From: Orientallactaga sibirica
Taxonomy: Eukaryota; Chordata; Mammalia; Rodentia; Dipodidae
Length of the DNA: 64,000 bases
Direction: 5' to 3'
Assembly: GCA_036365145.1 (NCBI GenBank)
Contig: JAEOAD010000015.1
Coordinates: 2,418,001 to 2,482,000 of the forward strand
The position numbers and the translations under genes were made by a program. Of the stretch, positions 47,731 through 59,559 are shown piece by piece. The notes under the pieces were generated by a model. The model did no database searches and was not told the origin of the DNA. It saw only the letters and a program-made list of their open reading frames with translations. Every line of letters begins with the position of its first letter. Within the stretch, counting starts at the first letter, position 1.

Positions 47731-48120
47731 GTAAAATAAATTTCCTAGGTAAAAACAAGCAATTTCAAAATAAGACAAGCAATGTCAAGATGCTTTGCTC
47801 TCTGCTCTGTCATTTCCTTTTACTCTTGCTTACTGTTATATGCTATTTAAAGTCATGCCAAGCTGGACTCTGGGAAAAGGGATGGTACCCCCTTTTCTCA
47901 GACCCCATGCAAGTAAGTTTAAGGCATGTGTTCCCCAGACCCTGTCCAGAGACAAAACGGCCAATTGTCTCTGACAAGGAAAAGGGAATGACAAACAGCA
48001 TATAACTTTGGTTCTCCTTATAGTTCCTCTCTTTTGAACACCTAAAGTCACCTCTGTCAAATGAAATTTCTCGCTAGACAAAAAGGACAAATAGGTAAAC
48101 GGTGTTAAGTTATTTGATCA
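47731..48120. other. Probable ERV internal, noncoding
   Basis: Short open frames only; no domain seen. Confidence 0.35.
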
Positions 48121-48121
48121 G

Positions 48122-48340
48122 GCTATTCTTTTTTTATTTTATTTTATTTTATTTTATTTATTTGAGAGAGGGAAAGAGGCAGAGTGAGTGAGAGAGAGAA
48201 AGAGCAAGAGATAGATTGGGTGCACCAGGGCTTCCAAGCCACCTCATGCATCTGGCTTATGTGGGTACTGGGGAATCGAATCAAGGTCCTTTGGCTTTTC
48301 AGGCAAATGCCTTAACCACTAAGCCATCTCTCCAGTCCTT
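48122..48340 (-). mobile_element. DIP-type SINE
   Basis: TTTTATTTTATTTTATTTATTTG tail region to TAAGCCATCTCTCCAGTCC head. TTGATCAGG flanks both ends (48114 and 48339), a target duplication. Confidence 0.9.
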
Positions 48341-48989
48341 GATCAGGTTACTCTTTACATAAGACAAATATCAGGCTTACTTAAAGTATATATGAGGGTA
48401 AAAACATAGAAAGGCACAAGTAAATGACCTCCATTATCTGTCTTTCTCTCTAATATCAACAAAGGGTAGGATCCCTATATTTAATGTAATAAAACCAAAG
48501 GTTACCTTTAAAATAATACCCTTTAGTCTTTATACCATTCTGAAACATTCACAAATGGGGAGGCCACAGAGTGGAGAAAGGAAAGCATTTCTAGGAGCCC
48601 TCCCTCACCAAGAAGAACATTTAGGCTGTCAAGACAGGAGTAAATGTGAGAGTCTTCACAGTTGGGCCTATCTTGCCAATGGCATTGCTTATATGCATGA
48701 TGTAAGACACGTGCAGGGCTGGAGGAATGCTGGAGGTACTCGGGCTTTGGTGCTGGCCTGGAAGGATAAGCACAGATATCCTATCTTGGACCTTCCTTGC
48801 TTCTGGAGGCACATAGACCATGCTATGTGCCCCATTTGACTGGGGAGAAAACAGGGAAATTTGGATAAGGACTCATGTAGGAAGGAGATACAAAAGCCCT
48901 AATTTCTTCTCCCCTTCTATAAAAAGATGTGAGCCAGGGTTGGGCATAACCTGACTCTACACTCTTCATTTTTCTCCACTTTGTTTCAG
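48341..48989. other. Probable ERV internal, noncoding
   Basis: A 94-codon frame (48555-48839) has no recognisable domain. A pyrimidine tract with CAG (TTTCTCCACTTTGTTTCAG) immediately precedes the ATG at 48990. Confidence 0.35.
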
Positions 48990-49037
48990 ATGGGACAGCC
49001 GGCTTCCAAAATACCCCAAGAGTCTCTGCTGCCCTGA
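48990..49037 (+). pseudogene. Possible gag start of the decayed ERV
   Basis: ATG opens MGQPASKIPQESLLP and stops at once. Gly2 and the MGQ start resemble retroviral Gag myristoylation sites. Only 15 codons, so the assignment is weak. Confidence 0.35.
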
Positions 49038-49330
49038 CTCCTTAGAAACTGAGCTCATTTAGATAATACACAGAGAACAGGAAATGCTCATTACCAAAAA
49101 AAGGAGATTAAAAAAAAAAAAAAAAAGGATAGACATCACCAGGAGATCATAGGGGTAATGAAGGTTGCTCAGGAAAAGGTCCCTTCATTGAAACATTTAA
49201 TTGGATAAAATCTAAAATTTGTTTACTTGATGCCAAGGTTTTAACCAGTAGAGAAACTGAGTCTTATGATTAAGGCTCTACTCATAACAGCTGACTGATG
49301 CTAATTTGTTATGATTTAAAAGTTATAAAA

Positions 49331-49500
49331 ACTGGCTTTGCTGGGCATGGTGGTGAATGCCTTTAATCCCAGCATTTGGGAGGTGGAAGTAGGAGGATCA
49401 TTGTGAGTTCAAGGCCACCTACATAGTGAATTCCAGGTCAGCCTGGACTAGAGTGAAACCCTACCTCGAAAAACAAAAAACAACAACAACAACAAAACAA
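49331..49500 (+). mobile_element. B1-like SINE
   Basis: GCTGGGCATGGTGGTGAATG to CTACCTCGAAAAACAAAAAAC with an (AAC)n tail. AAACTGGCTTT before and AAACTGGTTTT after suggest a target duplication. Confidence 0.85.
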
Positions 49501-49595
49501 ACTGGTTTTAAGGCTCTCAATAAAAATAAATTAGGTTCCTCTGTTTGTCAAGGTTTTAACTATTGGAGAAACTGAGTCAAGATAAAGGTTCAGGA

Positions 49596-49615
49596 GACTT
49601 CCGGTCAAGATGGCA
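49596..49615 (+). promoter_or_regulatory. L1 5' end with ETS-like and YY1-like motifs
   Basis: ACTTCCGG is the reverse of CCGGAAGT (ETS/GABP-type) and CAAGATGGC fits a YY1 core. In other mammalian L1s a YY1 site near the first base positions transcription start. The same composite appears at 63869. Confidence 0.6.
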
Positions 49616-49839
49616 GCTACCTAACCTCACCTCACTTCACGGGGAAGAAAAGAGAAGAATACTTAAGGTTAAAGGGACCTTTTTAAAGGGTTTGCTGGCT
49701 CCCGCATGCTTCCAGAGGGCGGGGGTGGATTTGCAATATAAGGAAACCACTGATTCCCAAGCTCTTGGCAGGCGCCACTGTCTGAAAGGTCCCGCTGGAC
49801 CTGCCTGAGGCCCCTGGCCAGCCAGAAATGGAGCACTGT

Positions 49840-50830
49840 TGCAGCCAGGTCCCCAGGTCTGTGGACCCACCGAGTGAGCTAGATCCGTCCCACTTCCCAG
49901 GCCAGAGCCCCTGGGCCTGCCAATACAGTTAGGTGCCTGGGTCCACAGAGTGAGACAGTTTCATCCCACTTCCTGCTCCCCAGCCAGAGCCCCTGGACGC
50001 GCCAATACAGTTAGGTGCCTCGGTCCACAGAGTGAGACAGATTCGTCCCACTTCCTGATCCCGGCCAGAGCCCCTGGGCGCAGCAATACAGTTAGGTGCC
50101 TGGGTCCACAGAGTGAGACAGTTTCGTCCCACTTCCTGCTCCCCAGCCAGAGCCCCTGCCAATACAGTTAGGTGCCTGGGTCCACAGAGTGAGACAGTTT
50201 TGTCCCACTTCCTGCTCCCAGCCAGAGCCCCACGCCAATACAGTTAGGTGCCTGGGTCCACAGAGTGAGACAGTTTCGTCCCACTTCCTGCTCCCAGCCA
50301 GAGCCCCTGGGCGCGCCAATACAGTTAGGTGCCTGGGTCACAGAGTGAGACAGATTCCCCCACTTCCTGTGCCAATACAGTTAGGTGCCTGGGTCCACAG
50401 AGTGAGACAGATTCCTCCCACTTCCTGCTCCCGGCCAGAGCCCCTAGGTGCGCCAAGGCAGCTGGGAGCTTGGGTCTGTGGATCTGCCAAGTGAAACAGA
50501 TTTGTCCCACTTCCTGCTCCTGGCCAGAGCCCCTGGGCATGGCAATACAGTTAGGTGTCTGGGGCTGTGGATCCAACAAGTGAGACAGATTCGTCCCACG
50601 TCCTGCTCCCTGGCCAAAGCCCCTGAGTGAGCCATTGCAGTGGGGTGCCTGAGTCTGTGGATCTGCTGAGTGAGACAGATTCATCCACACTTCCTGCTCT
50701 CTGGCCAGAGCCCCTGAGCTGGCCATTGCAGCCAGGTGCTTGGGTCTGTGGATCCGCTGAGCAAGACATATTTGTCCCACTTCTGGCTCCCCGGCCAGAG
50801 CCCCGGTGCACCATCGCAGGCAGGTGCCCT
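49840..50830 (+). repeat. Tandem array in the L1 5'UTR (about 11-12 units)
   Basis: Unit landmarks (CCAGAGCCCC or close) lie near 49902, 49984, 50065, 50147, 50222, 50298, 50435, 50523, 50613, 50703 and 50795. Upstream units are about 75-82 bp and downstream units about 88-92 bp, with a shortened unit at about 50340-50380. Most units contain CACTTCCTG (reverse of an ETS site), and many have CCAAT. The upstream units are more alike than the downstream ones. Confidence 0.85.
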
Positions 50831-50982
50831 GGGCCTGTGGAGCCATATCACCTGCCTGGAACCTGTGCAGCCACACTGCAGGTCAAGCCCCACCCATTCC
50901 CTGTGCCATCACAAGACAGATCCCACTGAGCCAGTGTCTCTGAACTGGTGTGATGTGCAGATCACAGTGAAAAAGGAATAGC

Positions 50983-52144
50983 ATGAAAAACCAGATACAA
51001 GTAAATCAAGCTACACTATCCAGTCCTACAATGGATGTCTCGAAGCAAATCATAGAAGAGACATTAGAATCAGAACCCCAAAATGAAGAGACAAGCTATG
51101 CAACCCTGGCCAAGCAAATAGCACAACTCTCAGAAAGTCAACAAAGAGCCAATAATTGTATGAATGTTATCCTTGCTAGATTAGACCTAATAGAAAAGAA
51201 CCAGGAAGGGTTCCAAAAACAGTTAAATGAGCTGAAGGAGAGTGAAAAAAAAAAGAAGTCCTCAATAACCAGATGGCTAAGTTCAATGAAGACATAAAAA
51301 AATGCAAGGATGAACTCCAAGAAGCATTAAGAAGGTCAGAAAATGACGTGAAAAGGGAACTAGACAGAGGGATGGAAACTATACATAAAAAAACAGTAGA
51401 AAATATGAACCAAATTGAACAAACCCAAAACTCTATAGAAGCTCTTAAGAGTAGAGTCAGCCAAGTAGAGATAGAAACTCAGAACTGGAAGACAAAACAG
51501 AAGAAACAGTTTGTGAGTCCAGAAACTTCAACAAGTTCAAAAATTATTGTGAACAGAACATGAGGGAAATGTGGGATACCCTGAAGCATCCAAACATTAG
51601 GATCATGGGCATACCAGAGGGGGAAGAAACACAGACTAAAGGAATGGAAAGCTTATTCAACAAAATAATTGAAGAAAACTTTCCCACTCTCTCAAGAGAA
51701 AATCCCATCAAGCTACAAGAAGCTACAAGAACTCCAAACAGACTGGACCAAAGGAGAAATTCTCCGAGACACATTATCTTTAAGACTCTAAACATCAAGC
51801 ACAAAGAGAAAATCCTAAAAGCAGCCAGGGAAAAACAAACACATTACATATAAAGGGAACCCCATTAGAATTACCTCAGATTTCTCAATGGAAACCCTAA
51901 AAGCCAGAAGGGCCTGGAATGGAACACTGCAAACTCTAAGAACCCATGGTTTCCAGCCACAACTACTCTATCCAGCAAAAGTATCCTCATAATAGATGGT
52001 GAAAGAAAAACATTCCATGATAAAACTCATCTCTACAAATATATGAACACAAAGCCAAACCTACAGAAAGTACTTCAGGGAATTCTTCACACAGAAGAAA
52101 CAAATAACCAATCTCAAGAGCCCTCAAGAAGCAGTCCACATTAA
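50983..52144 (+). pseudogene. L1 ORF1 (RNA-binding chaperone protein), frameshifted
   Basis: The ATG at 50983 begins MKNQIQVNQATLSS. The reading frame moves between frames near 51275-51295, 51540-51565 and 51850, and has a stop at about 51988. In order it shows a variable N-terminus, a coiled coil (about 51060-51470), an RRM-like part with IRIMGIPEGEE at 51600-51630 and a C-terminal domain with KILKAAREK and later SMETLKARRAWN. It ends TAA at 52142-52144. Total length corresponds to about 387 codons, normal for rodent L1. ORF1 protein coats L1 RNA as trimers in the cytoplasm; this copy cannot make it. Confidence 0.85.
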
Positions 52145-52200
52145 CCCCTTACCCTCCAAAAAAAAAAAAAAAAACCACAAAGACCACAACCCACCACAAT

Positions 52201-55200
52201 ATGGCTGGTATTAAATCAAACCTCAAACTAATATCTCTGAACATTAATGGCCTCAATTCACCCATCAAAAGACATAAGCTAACAGGGTGGATCAGAAAAC
52301 TGGACCCTCAATCTGCTGTCTTCAAGAAACCCACCTCACCACTAAAGACAGACACCTCCTTAGGGTGAAAGGGTGGAAAATGATATTCCAAGCAAACACA
52401 AATACGAAAAAAGCAGGCGTAGCTATACTTATATCAGATAAAATAGACTTCAAACCAAAATTACCAAAAAAAAGACAAAGAAGGCCACTTCTTACTTATC
52501 AAGGGAACAATCCAACAAGAGGACATCACAATCATCAATATTTATGCACCAAACACAGGTGCACCACAATTCATAAAGCAAAATCTACTTGGCAACAAAA
52601 CAGAAATAAACACCAACACCATCATAGTCGGGGACTTCAATACTCCACTATCAACAATGGATAGATCATCCAAACAGAAAATTAATAGAGAAGTAAGAGA
52701 GCTCAACAACACCATAGAGCAACTAGACCTAACAGACGTATATAGAACATTCCACCCAAAATCTACAGATTACACATTCTTCTCAGCAGCACATGGAACC
52801 TTCTCTAAAATAGATCATGTACTGGGCCACAAAGCCTGCCTCCATACTTTCAAGAAAATTGATGTAATTTCCTGCATGATATCAGACCACAATGCTGTAA
52901 TGCTAGAAATTAACAACAAAAAGTACACCAGGAATCCCTCTACCTCCTGGAAATTGAACAACACACTTTTAAACAACAAATGGGTTGTGGATGAAATAAA
53001 GAATGAAATTGCAAAATTTCTAGAACTCAATGACAATGAGAACACATCATACCAAAACTTATGGGACACAATGAAGGCAGTCCTTAGGGAAAAATCATAG
53101 CACTAAATGCCATCATAAGAAAAATAGAAAGATCCCAAATCAATAACCTGACCATTCACCTAAAGGCATTGGAAAGGCTAGAAGAAGCCAACCCAAAAAT
53201 TTCGAGATGGAAAGAAATAATTAAAATCAGAGCAGAAATTAATGAATTGGAAACTAAGAGGACAATTAAGAAAATTGACGAAACAAAGAGCTGGTTCTTC
53301 AAAAAATTAACAAGATTGATACACCCCTGGCCAATTTGATCAAGTGGAAAAAGAAACACTTCAAATCAACAAAATTAGAAATGAAAAGGGAGAGATCACA
53401 ACAGACATGAGCGAAATAGGAAGAGTTATTAGGACTTATTTTAAAAACCTCTACTCCATAAAACAGGAAAATATGGAGGAAATGGATGAATTCCTAGACA
53501 CATACCACCTACCAAAGCTAAGCCCAGAGCAGATTAATTTCCTAAACAAACCCATCACACCCTTCTTCGAGATAGAAGAGGTAATCAAACACCTCCCCAA
53601 AAAGAAGAGTCCAGGACCAGATGGTTTCTCAGCAGAATTCTACCAAACCTTCATGGAAGAACTGAAACCAATTCTTCTCAAACTCTGCCACACAATAGGA
53701 GAACAGGGAGAGATCCCTAACTCTTTTTATGAAGCTAGTATCACCCTAATTCCAAAACCAGGCAGGGACGCCACAAGAAAGGAAAATTATAGGCCCATTT
53801 CTTTGATGAACATAGACGCAAAGATCCTGAACAAAATTCTTGCAAACCGAATTCAACAGTACATCAAAAGCATTATCCACCTTGATCAAGTAGGCTTTCA
53901 TCCCTGAACGCAGGGGTGGTTCAACATACAGAAATCTGTCAATGTAATACACCACATAAACAAGCTGAAACACAAAAACCACATGATCATTTTGATAGAT
54001 GCAGAAAAGGCCTTTGACAAAATACAACATCACTTCATGATCAAAACATTGGAGAGAATAGGTATGGACGGCCCTTATCTCAACATAATAAAGGCTATAT
54101 ATAAAGCACCTAAAGCCCAAGTAATTCTTAATGGGGAGAGACTGAAGGAATTCCCATTGAGGTCAGGAACAAGGCAGGGGTGTCCACTCTCACCTCTGCT
54201 CTTCAACATAGTGCTAGAAGTATTAGCTCAAGCAATAAGACAGGAGAAAGAAATCAAAGGGATACAAATTGGAAAGGAAGAAGTTAAGTTAGCCCTATTC
54301 ACAAATGACATGATTCTATACATAAGTGACCTGAGAACTTCCATCCCAAAAATCTTAAAGGTGATTAGCACCTTCAGCAAAGTAGCAGGATACAAAATCA
54401 ATGCACAGAAATCAGTAGCCTTTCTGTATGCAAAGGACAAAGAGACAGAAAAAGAAATAACTAACATCATCCCATTTTCAATTACAACAAAGAAAATAAA
54501 ATACCTTGGAATAACATTAACTAAGGAAGTGAAAGACCTATACAATGAAAACATAAAAACTCTCAAAAAAGAAATTGAGGAGGTCCTACAAAAATGGAAA
54601 GCCTCCTCCCATGCTCCTGGATTGGTAGAATTAACATTGTGAAAATGGCAATTTTACCAAAAGCACTTTATAGATTCAATGCAATGCTGATAAAAATCCC
54701 AACTTCCTTCTTCAATGAGATAGAAAAAGTATCTCAAAATTCATATGGAAAGGCAGAAGGCCTCGGATATCCAAGCTCATCCTCAGCAAAAGAAACACCT
54801 CTGGAGGCATCACCATACCTGATCTAAAGTTATACTACAAAGCCATTGTAATAAAAACAACCTGGTACTGGCACAAAAACAGGAATATAGACCAATGGAA
54901 CAGAATTGAAGACCCAGACTTTGGGTCAAGAAACTACAGCTACTTGATATTTGACAAAGGCCCTAGCAATGTAGAATGGAAAAGGACAGCATCTTCAACA
55001 AATGGTGCTGGACAAACTGGACAACCATATGTAGGAAAATGAAACTCGACCCACACATCTCTCCATGCACAAAAATTAAGTCCAAATGGATAAAAGACCT
55101 TAATATAAAACCAGAAACTCTGCTACTACTGGAAGAAAAAATAGGAGGAACCTTCCACGATATAGGAGTGGGAAAAGATTTCCTGAACAAAACCCCAGCA

Positions 55201-56025
55201 GCTCAGGAAATTAAACAATCACTCAACCATTGGGATCTCATGAAGCTGAAAAGCTTTTTCACTGACAAAAATATTATAACCAAAGCCAGCAGAATACCCA
55301 CAGAATGGGAGAAAATTTTCACCAGCTATACAACTGACAAAGGCCTAATTTCTAGAATCTACAAAGAACTCCAAAACCTAAACAATAAATCACCAAACAA
55401 CCCACTCACAAAGTGGGGCAGAGAACTGCACAGGGAGTTCTCAGAGGAAGAAATACAAATAGCAAACACACATTTAAGAAAATGTTCAACATCCCTAATC
55501 ATCAGGGAAATGCAAATTAAAACAACTATGAGATTCCACCTTACCCCAGTAAGGATGGCTAACATTAAAAAAACAATGAAAACAAATGCTGGCGAGGCTG
55601 TGGAGAAATAGGAACAAGTCTTCACTGTTGGTGGGAATGTAAAATGGTTCAACCACTATGGACAGCTATATGGAGACTATTGAAAAGGATGACCATAGAC
55701 TTACCAATGGATCCAGTTATTCCCTTATTGGGCATTTACCCTAAAGGCCCCAAGCCTCAGATCAGAGACATTTGCTCAACCATGTTTATAGCTGCTCAAT
55801 TCATAATAGCAAAGAGCTGGAATCAACCCAGGTGTCCATCACTAGATGAATGGATAACAAAGATGTGGTATATCTATACTATGGAATTCTATGTAGCAGT
55901 AAGGAAAGATGAAATAAGGAAATTTGAAAAAAAAATGGTCAAACATGGAACAGATCATCCTCAGTGAGCTCACCCAAGCACAAAAAGATAATCGTTGCAT
56001 GGTCTCATTTATCTGTCGCCCCTAA
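52201..56025 (+). pseudogene. L1 ORF2 (endonuclease / reverse transcriptase), frameshifted
   Basis: The ATG at 52201 begins MAGIKSNLKLISLNINGLNS and TAA is at 56023-56025, a span of 1275 codons, the normal size. Endonuclease motifs: CLQETHL (about 52311), VGDFNTPLS (about 52629), KIDHVLG (about 52809) and SDHNAVML (about 52882). Reverse transcriptase: open frame at 53344-54642 except for TGA at 53905. The metal-binding motif reads FTND at 54298-54309 instead of FADD. The C-terminal part (54976-55611, 55644-55967) ends with IYTMEFY and then SELTQAQKD in another frame. Further shifts lie near 52310, 52500, 53100-53340, 54600, 54770 and 55610-55650. Confidence 0.9.
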
Positions 56026-56309
56026 CCGGATTCCACGTGACATGTGGCCAAACCTAATAAACACTCTGAGGACGAGACAAGAAGGAGGGTGGGATGGAGG
56101 GAGGGTAAAGGTGGGAGGGAATGAGAGGGTGGGAGGGAGGACAAGGGGGGATACAAATTGGGACCCAAAAGGGAAAAATACTACAAAACCCTTTACTCTG
56201 AACAACAGGCTAAAACAGTGATCCTTCAGCAGGCCTACAGAGGGAATACTTGAACCACAGGAACCTGGAGAGAACATGATGAAGGCCAACTTTAATCTTG
56301 TCCTGCTTC

Positions 56310-56360
<51 letters not shown>

Positions 56361-57500
56361 TCCTCTACTCACTCACTTCTCTTTTACATTATATATCTTT
56401 TCCTCCCTCACCTTCCTAGGTGCAGACTTATAACTCCCAGTGCCAGCAGGGGGTTAACTTCCACAATGAGCTGTTGATCTGAAACACCTACAAGGTTCCC
56501 CAAAAAAGACAGACTTCGGTCAGAGTACTAGGTGACCCACCAAAGGTTAATGGTAAGACCCTACTGTTGAAGACAGCATATGTGTGTGAGACCAAACACA
56601 GAGAGAGACCTGGCCAGAACATGGAAGAAGGTCAGTCCCCAGACAGTTAGCTAGTCTAGTACCAGAGGGTGCTACACGAGCAACTGGGGGAAAATGTCTG
56701 ACATTGGTCCAAACAACTTGCAGTCTAAGATACCCAGCAGGAAACAATCTGACGTAATGCTCATACAAGTGCAGTAGTGGCAAACAGCCATGGTGGGTAA
56801 CCAACTGCTCTTGATTTGGCTAATAAATCCATTCAGTGGAATGGAACTCATTGCTGGAACTGGGAAATAAGTCAAAGCCATGTACAAAAATGAGCTCAGT
56901 CTCCAAGATCTAGAGGCCACCAAATGTGGGCTAGAAGAGAGCCAATGCATATAAAATTCCCTCCAAAACATATATGGTTATCCCTTCTATCTAGTACTAA
57001 CTTCTCTCTCCATTGGAGAATTTGCTTATCTCTTTTCAGGTGGACAACGAACCTGAAGGGAGGATCAGCTAACCACACCTCACCAGCTGAAACCATAGAA
57101 CAACGCAGGGGAAGGGCAAGAATACAGCGCTCAAGGCGATCACAACACCAGAAAAAGGCTGAAGGAGATAAACACAGAGAACATCCAACTCCGACTAAGC
57201 CAGATATCAAGAGACACAGAGGCTCCAAAAACCTCATCAAGGAAGCAGAACTAAAATGACCCAATGTGGCTCAGGGAAACTCACAGAAGAGGGGGCAGAA
57301 AGATTGTTAGAGTCACAAGTTGGGGCATTATGCACAGAGACTGGGGCCTATCCACCAGAACTCTTGAGCAAACCCACAATGCACGATCCACATTCCCCAT
57401 TGATGAGGGCCCTTTGAAAGTGGGAGGACGGGGAGGAGGACAATGGAACCTCCTTTTTATTTATGCTAATTCTATCAAATGGTCATCACTAGGTTTAATC
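56026..57500 (+). other. L1 3'UTR
   Basis: Holds a purine-rich, G-run segment at 56080-56150 (GGAGGGTGGGATGGAGGGAGG), a CT tract and stretches with the same order of short matches as the 3'UTR at 1840-3180. The 3' boundary is uncertain. Confidence 0.55.
56313..56357. repeat. (CT)n microsatellite
   Basis: About 44 bp of CT in the L1 3'UTR. Confidence 0.9.
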
Positions 57501-57560
57501 ACTTAGGTTTAAGTAATTTAATTTCAGTCACTATAATTTTGATCTTCTTTTTAGGTAAAA

Positions 57561-58030
57561 TATGTTGGGATATGTTGGGCCCTAAGAGGCCCTGGTGTGA
57601 GGCCCAGTGGAAGTTTCTGAGCCTAGCTAGAGTTTAGCGACCTGACCTTGGCCTACTCCCGCTTGTGAGGCCTAGTGGAACTTCCTGAGCCTGACTAGAG
57701 TTTAACGACCTGTCCTTGGAGTGACTCAGCACCTAAGCTGAAACTGCCTCTGCCCAGCTACTGCTGACGTGGTGAAATAATATTGGCCCTTATACCTTTC
57801 TCTCATCCTTTTTCCCACACTCTTTCTCAAAATATATAAACACCTTCCCATGACAATAAACCGAGTTTTCTGCCCTTGACGGACTCCCGGCTCAATGTGG
57901 TTTTTTTCTCCCATGTTTTGGGGAAAAGTTTGAGCTGCGACACCCGCCTTCCTGCTCAGCCTTGAGAGAAGCGGCTGACCCAACTCTCTCTCTTCTGCTC
58001 TACCTGCCAGTGGGGGAAAACACAGGGAAA
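57561..58030 (+). repeat. Solo LTR of another ERV, class II-like (end uncertain)
   Basis: Starts TGTTGGGATATGTTGGG. It contains two similar stretches (GAGGCCCAGTGGAAGTTTCTGAG and GAGGCCTAGTGGAACTTCCTGAG, about 70 bp apart), a TATATAAA box near 57835 and AATAAA at about 57861. The LTR end may be at GCGACA (57941) or beyond. No matching second LTR or flanking duplication was found. Confidence 0.55.
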
Positions 58031-58088
58031 GCTTGCCTAAGCTTATCAATTTTAAGTCATGGGTAAGACATAAAATTGTTTTATGTTA

Positions 58089-58258
58089 ATAAAAATTTCT
58101 ATTATACACTGGGCACGGTGGTGCATGCCTTTAATCCCAGCACTCAGGAGGCAGAAGTAGGAGGATCACCATGAGTTCAAGGCCATCCTGAGACTATAAA
58201 GTTAATTCCAGGTCAGCCTGGGCCAGAATAAGACCCTACCTCAAAAAACAAAACAAAA
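58089..58258 (+). mobile_element. B1-like SINE
   Basis: CTGGGCACGGTGGTGCATGCC to CTACCTCAAAAAAC. AATTTCTATTATACA before and AAATTCTATTATACA after mark a target duplication. Confidence 0.9.
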
Positions 58259-58259
58259 A

Positions 58260-59559
58260 ATTCTATTATACATAAAATCTATTGCTATCAAGATTAAGCT
58301 AAAAACATTGGTTGTCAAATGGTGTTTTTTCTTTCAAAACAGAGTTGTCAAGGGTTGTATTAGAGCTTAGCTGTTTTGCCTCAACGATGACCAAATATTG
58401 CTCTATTATATGGAAAGTAACTCTCATTTCTGACATCTAATGTCCAGGGCTTATACCAAAATTAACTCCTAAGACATATTCCCTGCTTTAGGGTATAACC
58501 TCATACTCAAACAATGATACTCATCTGAGATAAATAATTTTGAACTCTGTGGTTCTGTTTCCAATGTTCCCTGGATAATTGGTACCCACACAAGTATCTG
58601 ATATTTTCAAATACAGGTGCCAAGACTTTATACTATCTTACTTGTCTTTTTTGCTGACAAAAAGGTTAAATTAATTAGCTTAGATGTATATTATTTTCAA
58701 AACTGGTAACAGGTTCTTCCTGTATTTATAGCTATTAGAGATTCAAAGGCTATTATGTGCCTACTTGCTATGCTTCAAATATGGCCTGTGCTGCCCCAGA
58801 ACAACTAAATTAAAATAGGTTGGACAAAATGACTTTAAGCTCTTATGAATAGTTCTGGAAGAAAAATCTCAGCCACCTCATGCTCAGATGGTCCTGAGAC
58901 AATCCAACTCCATCTACTTGGGTTTCCTTGAATGCTTCCCAAGGCCTAGAAGTACACAAGAAGGAAAACCCTAAAGACACCAGTTTGCTGTGTGTTCACT
59001 CCTTATTTTTATTTTCTCCCCAACATTTTCTTCCGAGACTATCTTCCTGCACTCCATCAATTCATGGAGTCCTTTAGAATAGTTCTCCTTTCTGGGAGAA
59101 ACTCTCTAACTGCACCAACTCCATGCCCCATTCAGCAGGATATAGCTCATGATCTGATGTCATGGCCCCTTGTTCTCTAACAGCAGTTAGAGTGTCTTCC
59201 AATGACAGGCTGGATGAGAGGAGGGTACAGTTAGGGTGACTCAACCCCTTAAGGTAAAAAGGGCAGGACAGTTTGCATTGCTAGAAATTAAAAATGATGT
59301 GACTTCTTATCTCTTGCTTACTTCTCTAGACTTGTTTTTCCACCTTCAGGACCCCTCCTGGGAGGGAGGTCTTTCATAGGATTTAAACATTATGGTTGAT
59401 CAAGTTTAGCCCCTGGAATTGGGTGGCAGGGCTAACTTCTTCCTGAGATAGCCCCTAACCCTAACCAACCAGATGTCCTTCTGATGTTCACCTGAGCTGG
59501 AAGATAATGCACCACCACTAAAAGTTATAAATATCTTTGCAAGGAGAGGGCAGGCTATC
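58260..59559. other. Probable 3' internal part of the decayed ERV, noncoding
   Basis: AT-rich, no ORF above 62 codons. A purine stretch AAGGTAAAAAGGGCAGGACAG at about 59252-59272 could be an old polypurine tract. Confidence 0.35.

Larger units (their letters stand above)
49590..57500 (+). mobile_element. Near full-length L1 retrotransposon, inactivated
   Basis: Carries a 5' end with ACTTCCGGTCAAGATGGC, a 5'UTR with a tandem array, ORF1 (50983-52144), ORF2 (52201-56025) and a 3'UTR with a G-rich tract (about 56080-56150) and a CT tract. Both ORFs have full family length but hold frameshifts and stops. The 3' end is approximate because no clear poly(A) tail remains. It sits within the decayed ERV region. 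Confidence 0.85.

Noticed and set aside
49840..50830. CRISPR-like array
   Set aside because: The units are contiguous, long, imperfect and without unique spacers, and lie in an L1 5'UTR of a mammalian genome.
49929..50981. Repetitive long frames on both strands (up to 183 codons) as a repeat protein
   Set aside because: They come from the noncoding tandem units of the L1 5'UTR, whose repeat length keeps frames open.
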